DNA of 64,000 bases from Channa striata (taxonomy: Eukaryota; Chordata; Actinopteri; Anabantiformes; Channidae), in the NCBI GenBank assembly GCA_033026295.1, contig CM065182.1, positions 18,164,215-18,228,214 of the forward strand. The letters are read 5' to 3'. Under the pieces are notes generated by a model that was given only the letters and a program-made list of their open reading frames with translations, did not search any database and was not told where the DNA came from. The position numbers and the translations under genes are program-made. Positions 12,981 through 26,533 of the stretch are shown one piece after another (position 1 is the stretch's first letter; the number at the start of each line of letters is the position of its first letter).

Positions 12981-15900
12981 ATGGATATTTACCTGATTTT
13001 CTTTATAGTTTTAGTCTATTTGGTTTCGATAAAATGCATTTACGATCGACATCGCCAAGCGTTGGTCAAGTCATTGAAACTTGTTATGAAGGTTTGGTCA
13101 AGCAGAGAAACAAGCATCTCTGAAATCAGAGTTTTAATAGTAACTGCGCATCCGGATGATGAATGTATGTTCTTCGCGCCAACGATTATACGACTGCTTG
13201 AATTAAATGCCCAAATTCATTTGCTGTGTTTATCTGAAGGTACAGTGGTTACAACCCTTTGTTTGCACAAGTAACGTTAATAGCTTCATTTGAAGTTAAC
13301 GAAGAAATTGTTCGTTTTGTGGTTTACTGCTAGCTAGTGTTACCTACTTGTAATTGCACGTTTTATTCGTGACGTAAAGTTAACGTTAAGCCAAAAACAA
13401 CACAGCGCCCCTACAGTAAAATGACAGCTACCCCAAATCAGTGATGTGGGTTTGTTGATTTCTATGATTCTATGATTTCTATATGAAATCTAAATATGAA
13501 AATCAAAGAGTGGCAAAGCTACACAATGAAAATGTAAAAAATACACACTAGTTTTAATCATCATACAAAACACAATTGTGTGCAAAATTATCTTTTATAT
13601 AGTTTCCTTTTATTACAGAACAACTCAAGTATAGCCTAATTTGTCCTACTTATATTGACACAGGAAACTACTACAATCAAGGAATTCAGCGTAAACAAGA
13701 ACTTCTGAACAGCTGTGCTGTTTTGGGGATCCCAGCCTCCAGAATCACCATAGTAAATCACAAGTAAGCAGCCTGCTGCACTAAATACACTACATACATA
13801 TTACAACATTTCATCAAGGAGCCTTCTTTAAATTCTTCGTATATTCATATTTGTGTGTTGAACAAGTTTTGTACTGTACATGTTCAGTTTTGATCCCGAA
13901 CACCTGAGGCAGAGTGTTTGTTAAAAACAAAAAAGACTTATGGAAAAACAGTTTTTCTACCTTAAGTTGTGTACTAGGGTCTCAGCATGGGGCGGCTGTA
14001 GTCAATGTCAGTACATTTAGATGATTAGGATGGTAGTTAATTTTGTTTTAGAGTTGACTGCTTTTTATTGATTGACTTTTTCCAACTAAATAAAACAATT
14101 TTATTGGTGCCACCCAATTACAGTCCTTCATTCATAAGTAGCTTCTGAACCAAGTAGTTTAGATTTCCAGAAAGTGCAGGCAATTTTATTTTCATTTTTG
14201 ATTGCACGCCCAAGTTTCAACACACGTGTTGCTTGTTTGGAGTATATGGAGTTTATTTGCTTCTCATAGGTACAATACTGATAATATATATGCACATTAT
14301 TTGAATGCTATACACCATACATAGGAAGAGCTTTAGTTCCTTCAACTTGATTGTACAGAAATGCCAGCAAAGAGACTTCATAATTAACCATTGTCATTTT
14401 GTATTCAAAGCAGTGAGTCTAATCACACATCTTCTGTTTCTTTTTATATTCTATTTTGTTGTTGATGCAGCTGCAAGACTTTCCCCTGGCTCTTGATAAG
14501 ACAAAGTAACAGAGAAAACTGCTGTAAAAGTGATGTTTAAATATGGGCAGGATGGATCCATAGTATTAACCCTGTGGATTTACTTGAAAATGTTTTGAGT
14601 TTCTAAGAAATTCAGGGCTATCTACATGTGAGGCTCGACCTACTGGCTCACCAGGCGAGCTGTATGAACTCTGACACTAACCTGGACCTCAGTAACAAGC
14701 TGGCAGCATGCCCAGGTTTTCTGCCCTAGAGAACATTGTTTGTGTGTGTGTATTTTAAACACACAAACACAGACTTTTCAGTTTTATCATCTTGTGTACG
14801 CAGAAAATTGCTGAACTTTGATCTTAGTGCTGTCTGCACTTCAGCTGAACTGGAGCATAGCCCATTTTCCCTTTCTGTGTATTCTGTTGTTTGCCCAAAA
14901 CACACACCTAATCAGCACTTTGTGAGTGGGACAGGAGCTCTCAACCAAGTTCCCCCTCTCCCTGTTCTTTCCCTCTGTTCCACTCCTCCTCCTCCTCCTC
15001 CTCCTCCTCCTCCTCCTCCTCCTCCTCCTGTCCATGTCTGCCGGAGCAAACTGCCAAGGACTGTGGGATACATTTTGGCAATGCACTGAGTACTGCTAAT
15101 GTAGGTCATTCCAAACTGTTTTTCTCTTTGTGTGTTTGTACATGGCTAGCCACACTTTGGCTTTGCTTTTAACCCTCTCTAACCAAGTATGTGCAGATGT
15201 ACATCCTTGACTTGACCTCTCCCCATTTTTGTTCTGGTCAATTCATTTAGTACAAAGAAAATGATGCACTTCAATTCAGTCCAATTTATGTGTTTGTTAC
15301 TCAAATGCACAACACAATAGAATTATAGAGTTAGAATTCTGAAAAAGTTATAATCATCAGCTGCTTGATGCGTTTTAGGCACCTTATCAAAGTGATTTGA
15401 CCAAATAGGAACACCTTTCTAGCTTAACAAATCCAGCATTAAACCAAAGTCTAACAGTAAATCCTACCGGCATAAATATTATAGGGATCAGACGCTTTAA
15501 CTTTGTTAATATTGGATATTGGGAGATTGGGAGTTGTAGAGTCATACTCTGCTGTGTTTATGGCTATGTCTACCCTCATGAATGAATATTGAATAGAGAG
15601 AGTATTTTTATGTAAAGGGGCCAATCTTTTTCCTGCATTATCGTCCCATGCAACGCATTGTAGCATTCTGCCAATGTACCATTATACCATAAATTGTACC
15701 ATAATCGATCAAGTTGCTTGTGTATTACCAGCAAGTTTTATAGTGAAATACATTCAAAAGTCAATTTCATACCTCATTGTTTCCTATATTTTCTCAATGA
15801 CAACTGTCTTGCTCCACGATTCTGCTGAGCTGTGGTCAACATGGAAACTGAATATATTATAGTGAAAAATATTGGGTTTTGGATCCACATAGCTGTCACC

Positions 15901-18900
15901 AAGCCATGTAATTTTTTCTGCTGATTTTGCAGCTGTGAAATGAGAACTGGAAGATATGGTAAATTAGGAAGTGCTTGTTATGTAGAAGTACAGATCCTGA
16001 ATCACATTGTTTCATAGAGTTATGATGGATAAGGGGTTGCACAATAGCAAGTACAGAAAGTGTAGCTCAGTGGCCAGAATCTTTAGACAAATGTCAAGTG
16101 GCAAGATGACTTCTAGTGAAATCATCAAAGATAGTGTTGAGCCTCAAACAAGTACTCTGGTTATGAAAATGAGTAACCTAAATAAATGTGATGCAAAGAA
16201 CTGAATCTAGAGCTAGTCCTTAGAGTTTGTTGTGCTCATAATATTTGCCTCGAATTGGGCTGCCAAGCGCTGTATTTTTTTAATAATGTGAGCACTAACT
16301 AGGACACATGCTGCACCTTGGAAGGTCAGCCAACACACTTGTCACTCAGTTTGACAGGAGTTATTTTTTTTTGCTTTGTCAACACAGTTTTGAAAAATAT
16401 CCATCTTAAGTTTATAATGATAATAAAAATCTTGTGTTTTTAAAAATCAGTGTCAGATTAACATTGGACAGTGTATAATACATTATCACATCAACACATG
16501 TGACAAGTCAAGGGACATCAATACATTGTCAAACTAATATAAATACAGTGGCCAGTACCAGACTAGATGACCATTAAGATGCATCTTCTGCAGTATGGCC
16601 TGTGCCTTTGTGCTATTATCTTATTCATCACAGTAGTTCTAGTGGACAATGTTTTCAAGCTGAGGTCGTAAAAGTCTAGTGCACAGTGTGGGTTATGTTT
16701 CATGATGACAGATCTGGGTGAAATTTGCTCATTCACAACTGTAGCTGAGATTTTAAAAATGACAGGAATAACACGTGGATTGTGTGTTAAAATAGGATTT
16801 TCCATTTAATGCTCACTGAATAGGACAGCTGTGTTGACAGTATCTCGGGCCCTGGTGCATGTTGTGGCCTTTGTGATCAAGCTCAATCTGAATACGCTCC
16901 AATGGCTCTCCAATTGCACTGGCTTGACCTCTGTCTGCTCCCTGGACTCAATTATAGCTGCTCACTGCACAAATCCAACCATTCCATTACTTCATTACAT
17001 TTCCCGTCAGACTGAACTGAGTCCGCTCTACCAGTAACACACTACATCCCTGTTACTTTAATAATGTGCCTGTGTCAATGATAAGAAACTTAACTCTTAA
17101 CACAGAAATAAATCACAAAGTTAAAGCTGCTATTTTTAGTGGATTAGTGTAGTTCTCTGTGCGCTTATAAGCACAGAAAAAGCACACAATTCTAGAAAAG
17201 CATATTCGCTGCAGTAATGTGAGATGTAAATATACATTGACCAGTATTTAAAATACCCATCTCTAAGACCTATAGCTGTGTTTTTATGTTAGATGCATTT
17301 GTCACCAACACACACTAGTTGTCTGCACTGTAAAACAGTTGCCTTTTCTTTTAAATTCTGCAGCAAGCAACAAACTCATTTTGCTAGATTACTATTCTTC
17401 TGCTCAATTTATTTGCACACAAAACTAACAGAATTACAGGTACATTTGTGACAGCATAGTATTTCATGGCTTCTACAAATGTCTGTACATTAATGTGAAA
17501 CAACACATCTATTGGTGTTGTTACTATACTTGTAATGGTCACATTACACTGAGTGTATAGGGCCCATATGGTGGGTGTACTGCAGGCATGTAGCTGTTCC
17601 CAGCAGGACATATAATCTGACTGTGTGAACAGAAGTCTGGCATTTCCACAGGCCTATAGTCCATGTGACCAGACTAAACAAGCCCTCTCAGACACACACA
17701 CACACACACACACTCACTCACTCACTCAGAATCCCCTTACTGGGCCAAAGTTCAATAACTGCATACAGATGCCTGTGAGCAATTAAACATCCACATGCTA
17801 CAAAACAGAGCTGGCGAGGTTACTTTAGGACATTTTGTTGTGTTGCCATGGCAAAGCTGACACTCAGCCTGCATCCTGCTTGAGAAAGGTCAGGTGTCTT
17901 ATATCTTTTGTTCATTTTTCTCTACTCCCCTCATTTTGTAGGCTTGTGCTTAGTTACGGTTGTCAAGCTGTGAGGCGTAATGTCTGAAATAATAAATGAA
18001 ATAATGTAGCTGCAGAACATTGAAAGCACAGTTAAGGCTGTGGTGTAGCCAAGCTGTGAACTCAGTATGAAATTTTCATACTTAATATTTAAGCACTTTG
18101 GCCAAATTCTCAAAAAACCCTCGGCTTGTTTTTTCTAGCTTTCAGTCTAAAGCATTCAGGCATTAAGAAGTTATGAAGAGCTTTAATAATTTAAGCAGCA
18201 TATGACAGTGATAAGATTCTATTTCACAGCTCCATCCCTCTCCAAAAACGCACTCACTAACACACAGCACTTATATCTAGGTCACTGGTATCAAAGTGTC
18301 ACAGCAGTGCATTCACTCAATGACAGACAGTTTTAAACTATCTCTGAACCCCATCCACCCCATGCCACCCTCCTCCCTGTGACATAGCCGAGCCACCCCC
18401 CCACCCTTTACACCAAAGCCCTATGGTCACATCAATGGCAGCCAATGGATTTGTGGCCTAATTCATCACTTCCCTCTTAAGCTCAACTGTCCAGGCTCAT
18501 TGTTAGCTGCAAAAAAAGGAGGGGGTGACTAATGACATAGCCGCACACCTACTCCCACTTCATGCCCATACACACAACAGAAACGCCATATTGTTGATCT
18601 TTCTCCCTTTCGTTTCAAACCATCAGCCTCACAGTTTACTGCTTTTCTTTCAGTCTTGCTTTCTTTGCTGGTTGCATTTGTTTTCAACATGAACCAAAGA
18701 ACGTTTTCTTCGGTGCAGAAATCTGGTGATTGAGTCAGGAATGAAACTGTTACACCCTAATGCTCAGGTTGCTTCTTTTGTGCAGAAGCCTCCTGACACA
18801 ACATGACAAGCTCTTGCATCTAAGTAGAACAGTTTGTAATAATAACTGAGTAGATCACCATTTGCTTCTTTTTGTGTTTTCCAGAGAACTTCCAGACAAT

Positions 18901-21900
18901 CCCAATGCAGAGTGGAGCATCTCTTTGCTCTCTGCTGTAATTGTGAAGCACATAATAGCCCACTCCTTCAACATGGTATGTTCAGCTCTGTGTTGAAGTT
19001 TTGCCTTTCAAAGCTGTGGCTTTTCTCGCATTTCCTGTTTGCTGTTACTACACAATTTCCCTGTCGTTCTATGTAAGACATTCATTTATTGTATTGTTTT
19101 GTTTTGTTTTTACCATATGTTTTGGCACCATAGCTTCCTAGCTCGTTATATCTGGGGTCTATGTATTATTCCTGTCAGCCATCGACTCTTTTTGTCCACC
19201 ACACACTATATTTTGAGCCTCCCTAAAAATGGGAGGTGGGGGGTAGGGGAAAGCTTCTGCAGTTAAAAGTTTGGATCCTGTTTCTGTGTTCACGCAGAGA
19301 TTGTTACGGACCACAGGGCAGTTCCACACAATTTGCTTATGGGAATGTGGTAAAATTAGACTTAAAGGATTTTTATGCAGGCTATCTCAACAAAAGTAAA
19401 AATAATTGAACGTTCTGACAAAGTAGAGCAGCATTAGCAAAAAAGAAAAAAAACAGCAAGATCGAAAAGATTTACAGTTTCCCATAATATGTGGTGTTTT
19501 GGATGTGACCCTTACGCTTGATTACAAAGACACAGTCATGGTAGCATACGCCTGAGATGAGCAAATGCCAAGTCTTTAGTCAAGCACTTTTTCTTTCCCT
19601 TTGGCCTGATTCTTTTTTTCACTAGTTTCCTCTGGTGTGCAAGCATGCACACAGAAAAAAAAGTTTTTTTTAAATATCAGTTGTCAGCTGCCAAGCAGCT
19701 CCACAGTCAGACACAGAAACCCTTCCTCTGTTTTTTGCCTTAGTTTGTTTTAAATCATTTTTAGATACCAAGTTTCTGGATTTTTACCGACAGTGAGATA
19801 CTGTTGTGTTGTTTCAGGTGCTGACCTTCGATGGAAGAGGAGTGAGCGGCCATGCCAATCACATAGCCATCCATAAAGCCGTCAGGTACAGAGTGAACTT
19901 TGAGGCTTTGCCATCAGAAAAAAAACTTTGTAAATCCCTCAATTAAAGATGCCAACTGCAGGGATTTTTATGTAGCTTACACATGCACACTGAAGCCAAC
20001 CCACTCCTTAGTCATAAAACACTGTCCAGGAAAATGCAGAACATTTAGACTCACATCAACATCCATCTCTCCAAATGATTCCCCACAAAGACGTGCACAC
20101 AAACACACACACACACCATGTTTTTCAGAATTGGTCTGTTACATAGCTGAGAGGTCATCCAAACAGAGTCCTCAGAGGCACTCGGCTCTGCTCCCAGAGA
20201 GCTGCAGTAAATCCTGTCCCTGAAGTGGTGAGGTGGGAGGGCAGCTCTGGTTTGGAGAGGCCAACCAAGCAAGTTGCATCAGGCTGTTGATTTAAAAAAA
20301 TTGTTTTGCACTGTGAAGTGTACTTTGCTGTCCCCATATTACACTGGTTTACCTCACTGAGCCTACATGGCTCTCTGTGAATCTGTGAGCCTCATCTGTT
20401 GATAAGATGTGAGCTCTCCAAATCCCATCTCATGATTCCCATTAGGCTGGAACCCAGACTAACTCGACTGTGCTCCCACCCAGACTTCAAGATGAGTCAT
20501 TGTAGTAAGAGTAATTTTAAACAGATAGAGATGCTGCTACACCGTAGAGGAGCCTCCATTATTCAACACAACATGAGTCAGAAACAAACATAATGGAAGA
20601 CATGTAATTTGGTTCCAAGACTGGCTTACATTGACTAATTTCGTATACATTTGTCTTTCAGTCACAATAACCAAACCTACATATTGACAAGTAGAAGCAT
20701 GACATTGGTAACTTTTGCACCAGTTGCCAACATAAACCTTGTTAGAGAGAGAGGTATTCAACAAAAGTGTTTGCATCCGTGACACAGACACAGTGGATAA
20801 CTTTTTTTTTTCTTCATCTACAGCCACCTCGCTTTTTCTGGACAAGTTCCCAAAGGTTGGTTTGACACACAGTAACCTTAAGGAGGTTAACAGTTTCCAA
20901 TTACTAGTTAAAAAAAGCTATAGCCTAGACGGGGAAAACAATGTAACACATGAACAGAGTTGAATTAATTATTAAGCTTTATGTAGCACTCAAAATTGAA
21001 TATATTATCATTCAAGACAGAAATTAGTTCCTCACATGAGAAGCACCACCTACCCAGTCTGCATTTTTCACATTGAGAACTCAGGAAAGTGCTGTGAGCA
21101 CAGTCTCAGACAGTGTGTATTTTGTTACACACAGCGCCCTCTTCTGTTCAAAGGGGACACAAAAATCACCTGGGAAACTTGTTGGACTGCTGGTGGCAGC
21201 ATGAGGCCAGCTGTACATTAGAAGCACCAGCTACAATTCAATTTCACCATTCTAAATGTGGACTGTTTTCATGGTAAAATCTTCCTCTGTGTCTGTTCAC
21301 ATCTTTACTGTTCACGTCACTTTACATTTATGCCCATTTCTCTTTCAATTTCAAACCAGTTAAACAGGGTTTTTACATTCAGTTGCTTCTCAAAAATGTC
21401 TTGTGATGATGCCCTTGGGGAGTTTCTTAAAACAGAATATCAAAGTGTCAAGTAGGACAGTCAGGGAGAGATACAAAACATCCACAGTTCACTTTGAGTA
21501 GACAGAATGACAGGAAACATGAATTACAGGCCCATGTAGTTTATCATAAGAGAGCTGAACTGTTGCACTACTGACTGTTGAATGGCAACATATTCTCAGT
21601 AAGCACATATTTTAGTACGATTCAATAAGATCAGTCTGCCTTGCTTTCTTTAGCCTGTAATACCTGTGAGCAATCTTAATAACAACTGTCATCCATCCTG
21701 CTAGCTTGACATTTATTACCTTACCTATTTTTTTTACTGCAGCCTGTTATCAAGGCATAGGGAATTAGGACCAACACGTGTAATAAGCCTCTTGACCTGG
21801 ATGTACAACAAGACTCTGTACTCATTTTGTACCCACAAACTCGTGACAAGTTTATCACCATTTTAACAGTCTGTGCTTGGTAATACATTGTCATATTTTT

Positions 21901-22706
21901 TGTACTGGGATTTCCAGTTTACTCATATCTCACAGAAGTCTTCCACTCCCATACAACTGTACCAGTCATTTTCACAACCTATAACTGAAACTCAAATGCT
22001 TAACAGGATGAACAGCTTGTGTTTGCCGTCGGTACAATTTAACTGCCTCTCTGCCTGTTCTCCCAGACTGCTGTTTGCTCTCCCTGGTGACTGTTGGCCT
22101 CCTCAGGAAGTACCTCTGCTTCCTGGAGCTTCCCATTAGCTGGCTGCTACCCTCACGCCTTTGCTGCATTGTGGGTTTGCAGGGCTACAGACAAGCCAAA
22201 GTAAGTCTCCAAATAACATTTGGTTACTAAGACTTGTCATTGTCTGTAGTTAGAGAACATATGTTTTTATCCATTTTATCAAGGGCACATACAGTATATA
22301 TGGTGACTTCAGGAAATAGCTCCTAAACAAGAAAAGGCTGTTCTTTTAAGACTATCTGTCATCGCCCTATGGTTTAACTAAAAATTAACACTGGGATACA
22401 GTGAAGTGCACAAAGTGTAAGATTCTGAATCCCATTAAAATACAGTGGAAATGAGCATATAAAAGTTGTCTCATCAATCTAATAATACAGAATGAAAGAA
22501 TGTTTATTCTAAGCATCAAATGTTTACCACCTAATTCACATCTCGCCATGGTATTGATAACACTGTCTTGTTGCCAGGCTGCCATGCTTTGTCATCGCAC
22601 TCAACTCCTGTGGTTTCGTTATTTGTACATCACCTTCTCCCGGTACATGTTCACAAACACCTTCCAAATTATCTCACAAGGACCAAAAGACCTGAAAATC
22701 TATTAA
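12981..22706 (+). CDS. pigl: N-acetylglucosaminyl-phosphatidylinositol de-N-acetylase (7 coding exons)
   Basis: Catalyses the second step of GPI-anchor synthesis, removing acetate from GlcNAc-PI at the ER membrane. Exons: 12981-13239, 13664-13763, 18885-18975, 19818-19885, 20824-20855, 22067-22200, 22578-22706; 813 bases, 270 residues, against about 252 in human. Residues 1-22 form a hydrophobic N-terminal membrane anchor. The zinc-site motif AHPDDE is at 56-61, and GRGVSGHANH at 156-165 supplies the second metal-binding HxxH. The C-terminus holds CHRTQLLWFRYLYITFSRYM, a family signature. Exon 5 is only 32 bases and was found by phase and by SHLAFSGQVPK aligning to the mammalian ALHLEGKLPKG. 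A longer overlapping frame at 12884 was rejected because it lacks the motif. The 5.1 kb second intron has no gene. A poly(A) signal AATAAA is at 22799. Confidence 0.95.
14983..15029. repeat. (CTC)n trinucleotide microsatellite
   Basis: About 47 bases of uninterrupted CTC units, inside pigl intron 2. It makes proline-rich and arginine- or glycine-rich reading frames on the two strands that are not genes. Confidence 0.97.
17691..17728. repeat. (CA)n then (CACT)n compound microsatellite
   Basis: A CA run passes directly into CTCA tetranucleotides, inside pigl intron 2. Confidence 0.95.
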
Positions 22707-23090
22707 AAGTGCATCCCTTCCTGATGCATTGTTAGGTTTCCTCAACACAGTAGTGTAAATCTACTAGTTTTGTACAAATCGAGACAGTAAATACATTGAA
22801 TAAAAAAATATTCCATGCCTTTTTCCTAAGCACTTTTCATAAACAAAACTGACAGGAATGTTTTTAATTAACACTAACAGAAACTTTTTGAGCCTTTTAG
22901 ACACAGAAATATCTATCTAAATATTGTTTTCAATATGTCATTACACTGTACTAAAAATGATAGGGTTTGAATCAGTAGGGGAGCCCCTTGTGTGTGTGTG
23001 TTTTATCAACTTAAAAAATGTAAAAATAAAAATGCTGTAAAATATTTCTGGAGTACTGCTCATTAAAAGGTTTGTTATATCACAGTGGCA

Positions 23091-24048
23091 TTATTTAGTT
23101 TGTCTCAGTTGTGTGTCTCCTGCAGGTTTTGACATGTCTCGAATGCTCTTGTGAGCTTCCATGGTTTCTTCCCACTTCTCCCCACAAAATGTCTCCACTG
23201 TGACACTTCTTACAGTACCTGGATCCAGACAATGGGGTGCAAGTCCTGGGGAGAAAGCAGCAGCAACAAAGAAGCATTCAAGTTCAGAATTTAGTTAGAG
23301 TTGCAGAGTTCGGTTTGTTATCTTTTTAAAATAATTTATTCCTTATAGCAAACATGGTATTTCTGTTTTTCGCTCATTTTATTTTGGAGCAAACATGAAA
23401 TAATAATTTGTTGTTTAAGCACATTAAATTTACAACACATGGGAATGTGTAACTGCATTGTGTCAGCAGTTTGAAGATCATACCATATCCATCAGGGTTG
23501 GAGCGGGGTGTGTAGAAACTTTGGACTCCACAGGTTTTACAGAACGTGTGTTTAGCAACGTGAGTGTTAAATGTGTATGTGGTCAGATTATCCCACCCCT
23601 AGGGGAAAAGAAATTGTTATTCATTTAAAATTCTCCTATAATTTTTAAGTTCAATTTTGAAGCATAGCTTTCGTACCTGTAGGAGAGTGAAGTTATTTTT
23701 TGAAACAATGAAGTGATGGTTTTGTTTCTTTGTGCAAATGCTACAGCTGAGGAAACAAAGATACATCGGTTTATATTCATTTGTAAAAAAGTGTTACAGC
23801 AGCAGGAAATTGGTGTTTAAATTGCATGGATGATTTTTCTTCTTTTACCCTAATTTAAAAAAACTTTGCTACTGCACCAGAAGTGTCCCTCCTTGTCCCC
23901 CATGTTTTTTTTACTTACAAAGTTTTAAGAAATATCAATAATTCAATTTTTCATACTTGCAATGAAACACATGGAGGTCTGGGGAACTCCAGACTTCAAA
24001 TCTAACAGCTCCACAGTGGCAGCCACCTGTGTGTTTGACAAGCTCCAT
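23091..24048 (-). CDS. cenpv: Centromere protein V-like, GFA/Mss4-type zinc-binding protein (4 coding exons)
   Basis: Mammalian CENPV works in centromere organisation and the spindle midzone; its core is a GFA (glutathione-dependent formaldehyde-activating) type zinc fold. Minus-strand exons: 23957-24048, 23677-23746, 23484-23598, 23091-23245; 432 bases, 143 residues. The core is MELVKHTGGCHCGAVRFEVW, then HCNCSICTKKQNHHFIV, TYTFNTHVAKHTFCKTCGV and SFYTPRSNPDGYG. The CxC, CxC-x2-C and CxxC cysteines expected for the two zinc sites are all present. It starts directly at the zinc domain, without the long basic, disordered N-terminus of human CENPV. An acceptor TTTACAG lies one base before the ATG, and a donor-like CTGG|GTAAAT on the minus strand near 24150 suggests a non-coding first exon. 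It is convergent with pigl, with stops 384 bases apart. Confidence 0.9.
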
Positions 24049-26160
24049 TCTGTAAATACAAAGAAAATGACAAATCAATAAATACATGCGTTTGTGTGTA
24101 TACATATTTGCTTTAAAGTCAACAGCTAAGGAACAGGAATGTATTTACCCAGCTCTGGTGTGACGTGTTTGTTGAGAAACCTACTGACGTGGAACTAACG
24201 TCCCACCCAAAAAAGTTCCAACCACCCTGCTGAAGGAAACACTATGAACCAAAGCAAAGTCCATCACCGAGAGTCACGTTTACATAAACAGCCTTTCACC
24301 TAGTTAACGTCTTTAGCTCATTCACAGCCGTTGATATCGTCACTGGATATGTATTGAAATACAAAGGTGGCTACCTCTAAGAAAAGCCAGCATCGTCTGT
24401 CCCAAGCCACAGACGATTCCTATTCATGTGAAAATAGCTATCACAGTACTTGGCTAGGCCTATTTCCTGAAAGTTTTTTTTTCCTGGAACACAGAGATTC
24501 TGTAATATTCCAAGCAAGGGGCAGGGCAAAGGACAGCAGACTTGCACAAACACATTCCTCAGAGATTGAACTAGTCCAACCAGACGCCCAGGTCTGTGTT
24601 GGAAAACTGTGGCTTAGTGCATCACGAGTTTGGTGTCATATGACAGGGTGTTGAAGGGGTGGGGTTAGAAAATGTGGTGACCCAGATACATTAATTAGGA
24701 TTCTCTGAGCTGTATCATATCTATGACCCCAAAATAGAAACCCACTGAGCTACAGAGCCCAGCGTGATTTCATTTAGTTTTGCCAGAGATTTCTTTAATT
24801 GCAGTGGGAGCTAAATGGCAAAGTCCAGAAAAATATTAAAGAAAGCCGTCACCATCTTGCTGTTGTCATCTGTGGGTTCCCACAACCCAGTTTGGAGACC
24901 ACTGCCCTGAATTTCAGATTTCTCGTATGTTTCATCAGTTGACTCTATCCTTTTAAGAACAACCCACAAAAGCAGAGCAAATTAAACATCCGATATATAT
25001 TATAGACTATCAAGTAACAATCCCTGTCTGATTTGATGGAATGTTCCAGAACCACATGGGCACTGACATCCTGCCAAGCAGAGATAGACTTAATGTTGTA
25101 GAGCAGGTTCCAGCATTTTCCTGTAACTTCAGCTTTAACATAATAGCTTTTCATTCTATGTTATTTCACGTATACAACAAACATTACTTTTGAAACTGAA
25201 CTATCAGAGCTGAACACAACCACACGAACTGGAGGCTACAGATAAATTTATGTCTAGTAAAAAACAGTGTCTGAGAACTACATTTAGCTGTTGGCAGTGA
25301 TCTCACTAGTCCTGCTGCATTATGTGTTCATGGTTTCAATAGAATAAAATAGCCAATTTATTTGCCATCCACAATTTTTACTTTACACTGATTTGACTAT
25401 AATTATAACATATCTTGATATTCAGTTGGATTCAAAGGCAAATGTGGGTTTAATGTTTAAATATATTGAGTTACTTTATCTACAGGCAGAAAATCTGTCA
25501 GCTAAATGAGGTAACAGTATATCATACTAAATATGGTCTCCCAAGATCTCGGCCATCACTTGTTTCAGTATTAAGGTCATGACCACACAGCTTAATGTCA
25601 CAGTGAATGGTTTGCCTGACCAATAGTCTGTAACAGCAAATTCTCCTAGTTAAAATAAATGTGTGGAAGCTGTGTTCATGTTGGCTATAAATATATAATA
25701 TATATTAAATATAATAGTTTTATTTATGGCCTACGTGATTTTGATGTGCATTTACATTCACTGCAAGTGGCCCACGTGAAGCATAGGAGGCCAGTTTGTT
25801 TATGGCTGGTATCACAGTTACCAAGCACGTTTGGTGAGAGATGAGTGACATTTCTGTCTGCATGTGTCCCTGAAGTGCCCCATCCAAAAACTGCACACTG
25901 CCATTCAGACTATGTCCCTAATGCAACAACTGCTATGATTTTTAGTACTCTCAAAAGACATGAGATAGATCGAAGTGCATGTAGGTGTAATATACAGGCC
26001 ATATTGACATAGAAAAGAATTATACAACACATATCTGTATAATTATTCTGCAGGTCTGTATTATGATCCCACAGTCATAGGAATACATTAGTCATGATTA
26101 CGTTACATTACTCGCTGTAACACAGCAACCAATCACTGGTCAAACAAACAATCGATCCAT
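24049..26160. other. cenpv to polyubiquitin intergenic spacer
   Basis: Contains the cenpv upstream region and about 2 kb of AT-rich spacer. No protein-coding exon or RNA gene is recognisable. A possible hAT-like repeat end is near 24860-24912 (listed separately). Confidence 0.5.
24860..24912 (-). repeat. Possible hAT-like non-autonomous element end
   Basis: The minus strand reads CAGTGGTCTCCAAACTGGG followed by TTGTGGGAACCCACAG, resembling the CAGTGGTTCTCAAAC-type ends of fish hAT elements. A similar motif occurs at 49079-49120. The full element is not delimited, and this is recognition by eye only. Confidence 0.3.
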
Positions 26161-26438
26161 CCAATCGGGAGAGCAGAGATAGTTCCTGTTGCTACGGCAG
26201 TTCTGGCGCATTCTGGAACCGTAGTATTACTCCGCCACATGTTAAAAAGTTGTTTTCAGGTATAATTCTGTTGATTAACAATAAACGTTTAGGTTTAGTA
26301 AATTTATGCTAATTGGAAATCAATAACGTTTATAGGGAGAAGATCTGTATCTCGAATTCGTGTTCTTTGGAGCGTTTAGACCTACTTTTAAACGCGGAAG
26401 GATATAGACAGATGACGTTGTGGGCTTTGATATATAAG
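26158..26438 (+). promoter_or_regulatory. Stress-type promoter of the first polyubiquitin gene (CCAAT, heat-shock element, TATA)
   Basis: A CCAAT box is at 26161. At 26201-26220 four pentamers follow each other as TTCTG, GCGCA, TTCTG, GAACC: a heat-shock element with one weak unit. A CRE-like TGACGTTG is at 26413, and TATATAAG at 26431-26438 stands about 100 bases before a donor CAAA|GTAAGT ending at 26533. This fits the known heat-inducible polyubiquitin design of a short non-coding exon, one intron, and the coding exon. The second polyubiquitin locus has a CCAAT but no clear TATA. Confidence 0.6.
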
Positions 26439-26461
26439 ACAGTGTTTGCCGGCACTGCGGC

Positions 26462-26533
26462 AGTATTCGAGGTGACGACATCAGAGCTTCAGTGTTTGTG
26501 ATCATCACAAGTATTTTACTGCAATTCTTCAAA
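26462..26533 (+). other. Predicted non-coding exon 1 of the first polyubiquitin gene
   Basis: The start is placed about 25-30 bases downstream of the TATA box. The donor AAA|GTAAGT is at 26533/26534. The matching acceptor CATAG is at 27132-27136, eight bases before the ATG, giving an intron of about 600 bases in the 5' UTR, as in vertebrate UBB and UBC. Confidence 0.6.

Noticed and set aside
12884..13123. Overlapping 79-residue frame starting before pigl
   Set aside because: It is in a different frame and lacks the AHPDDE motif, which sits in the frame starting at 12981.
14736..15109. Polyproline, polyarginine and polyglycine frames
   Set aside because: Produced by the CTC microsatellite in three frames; no gene.
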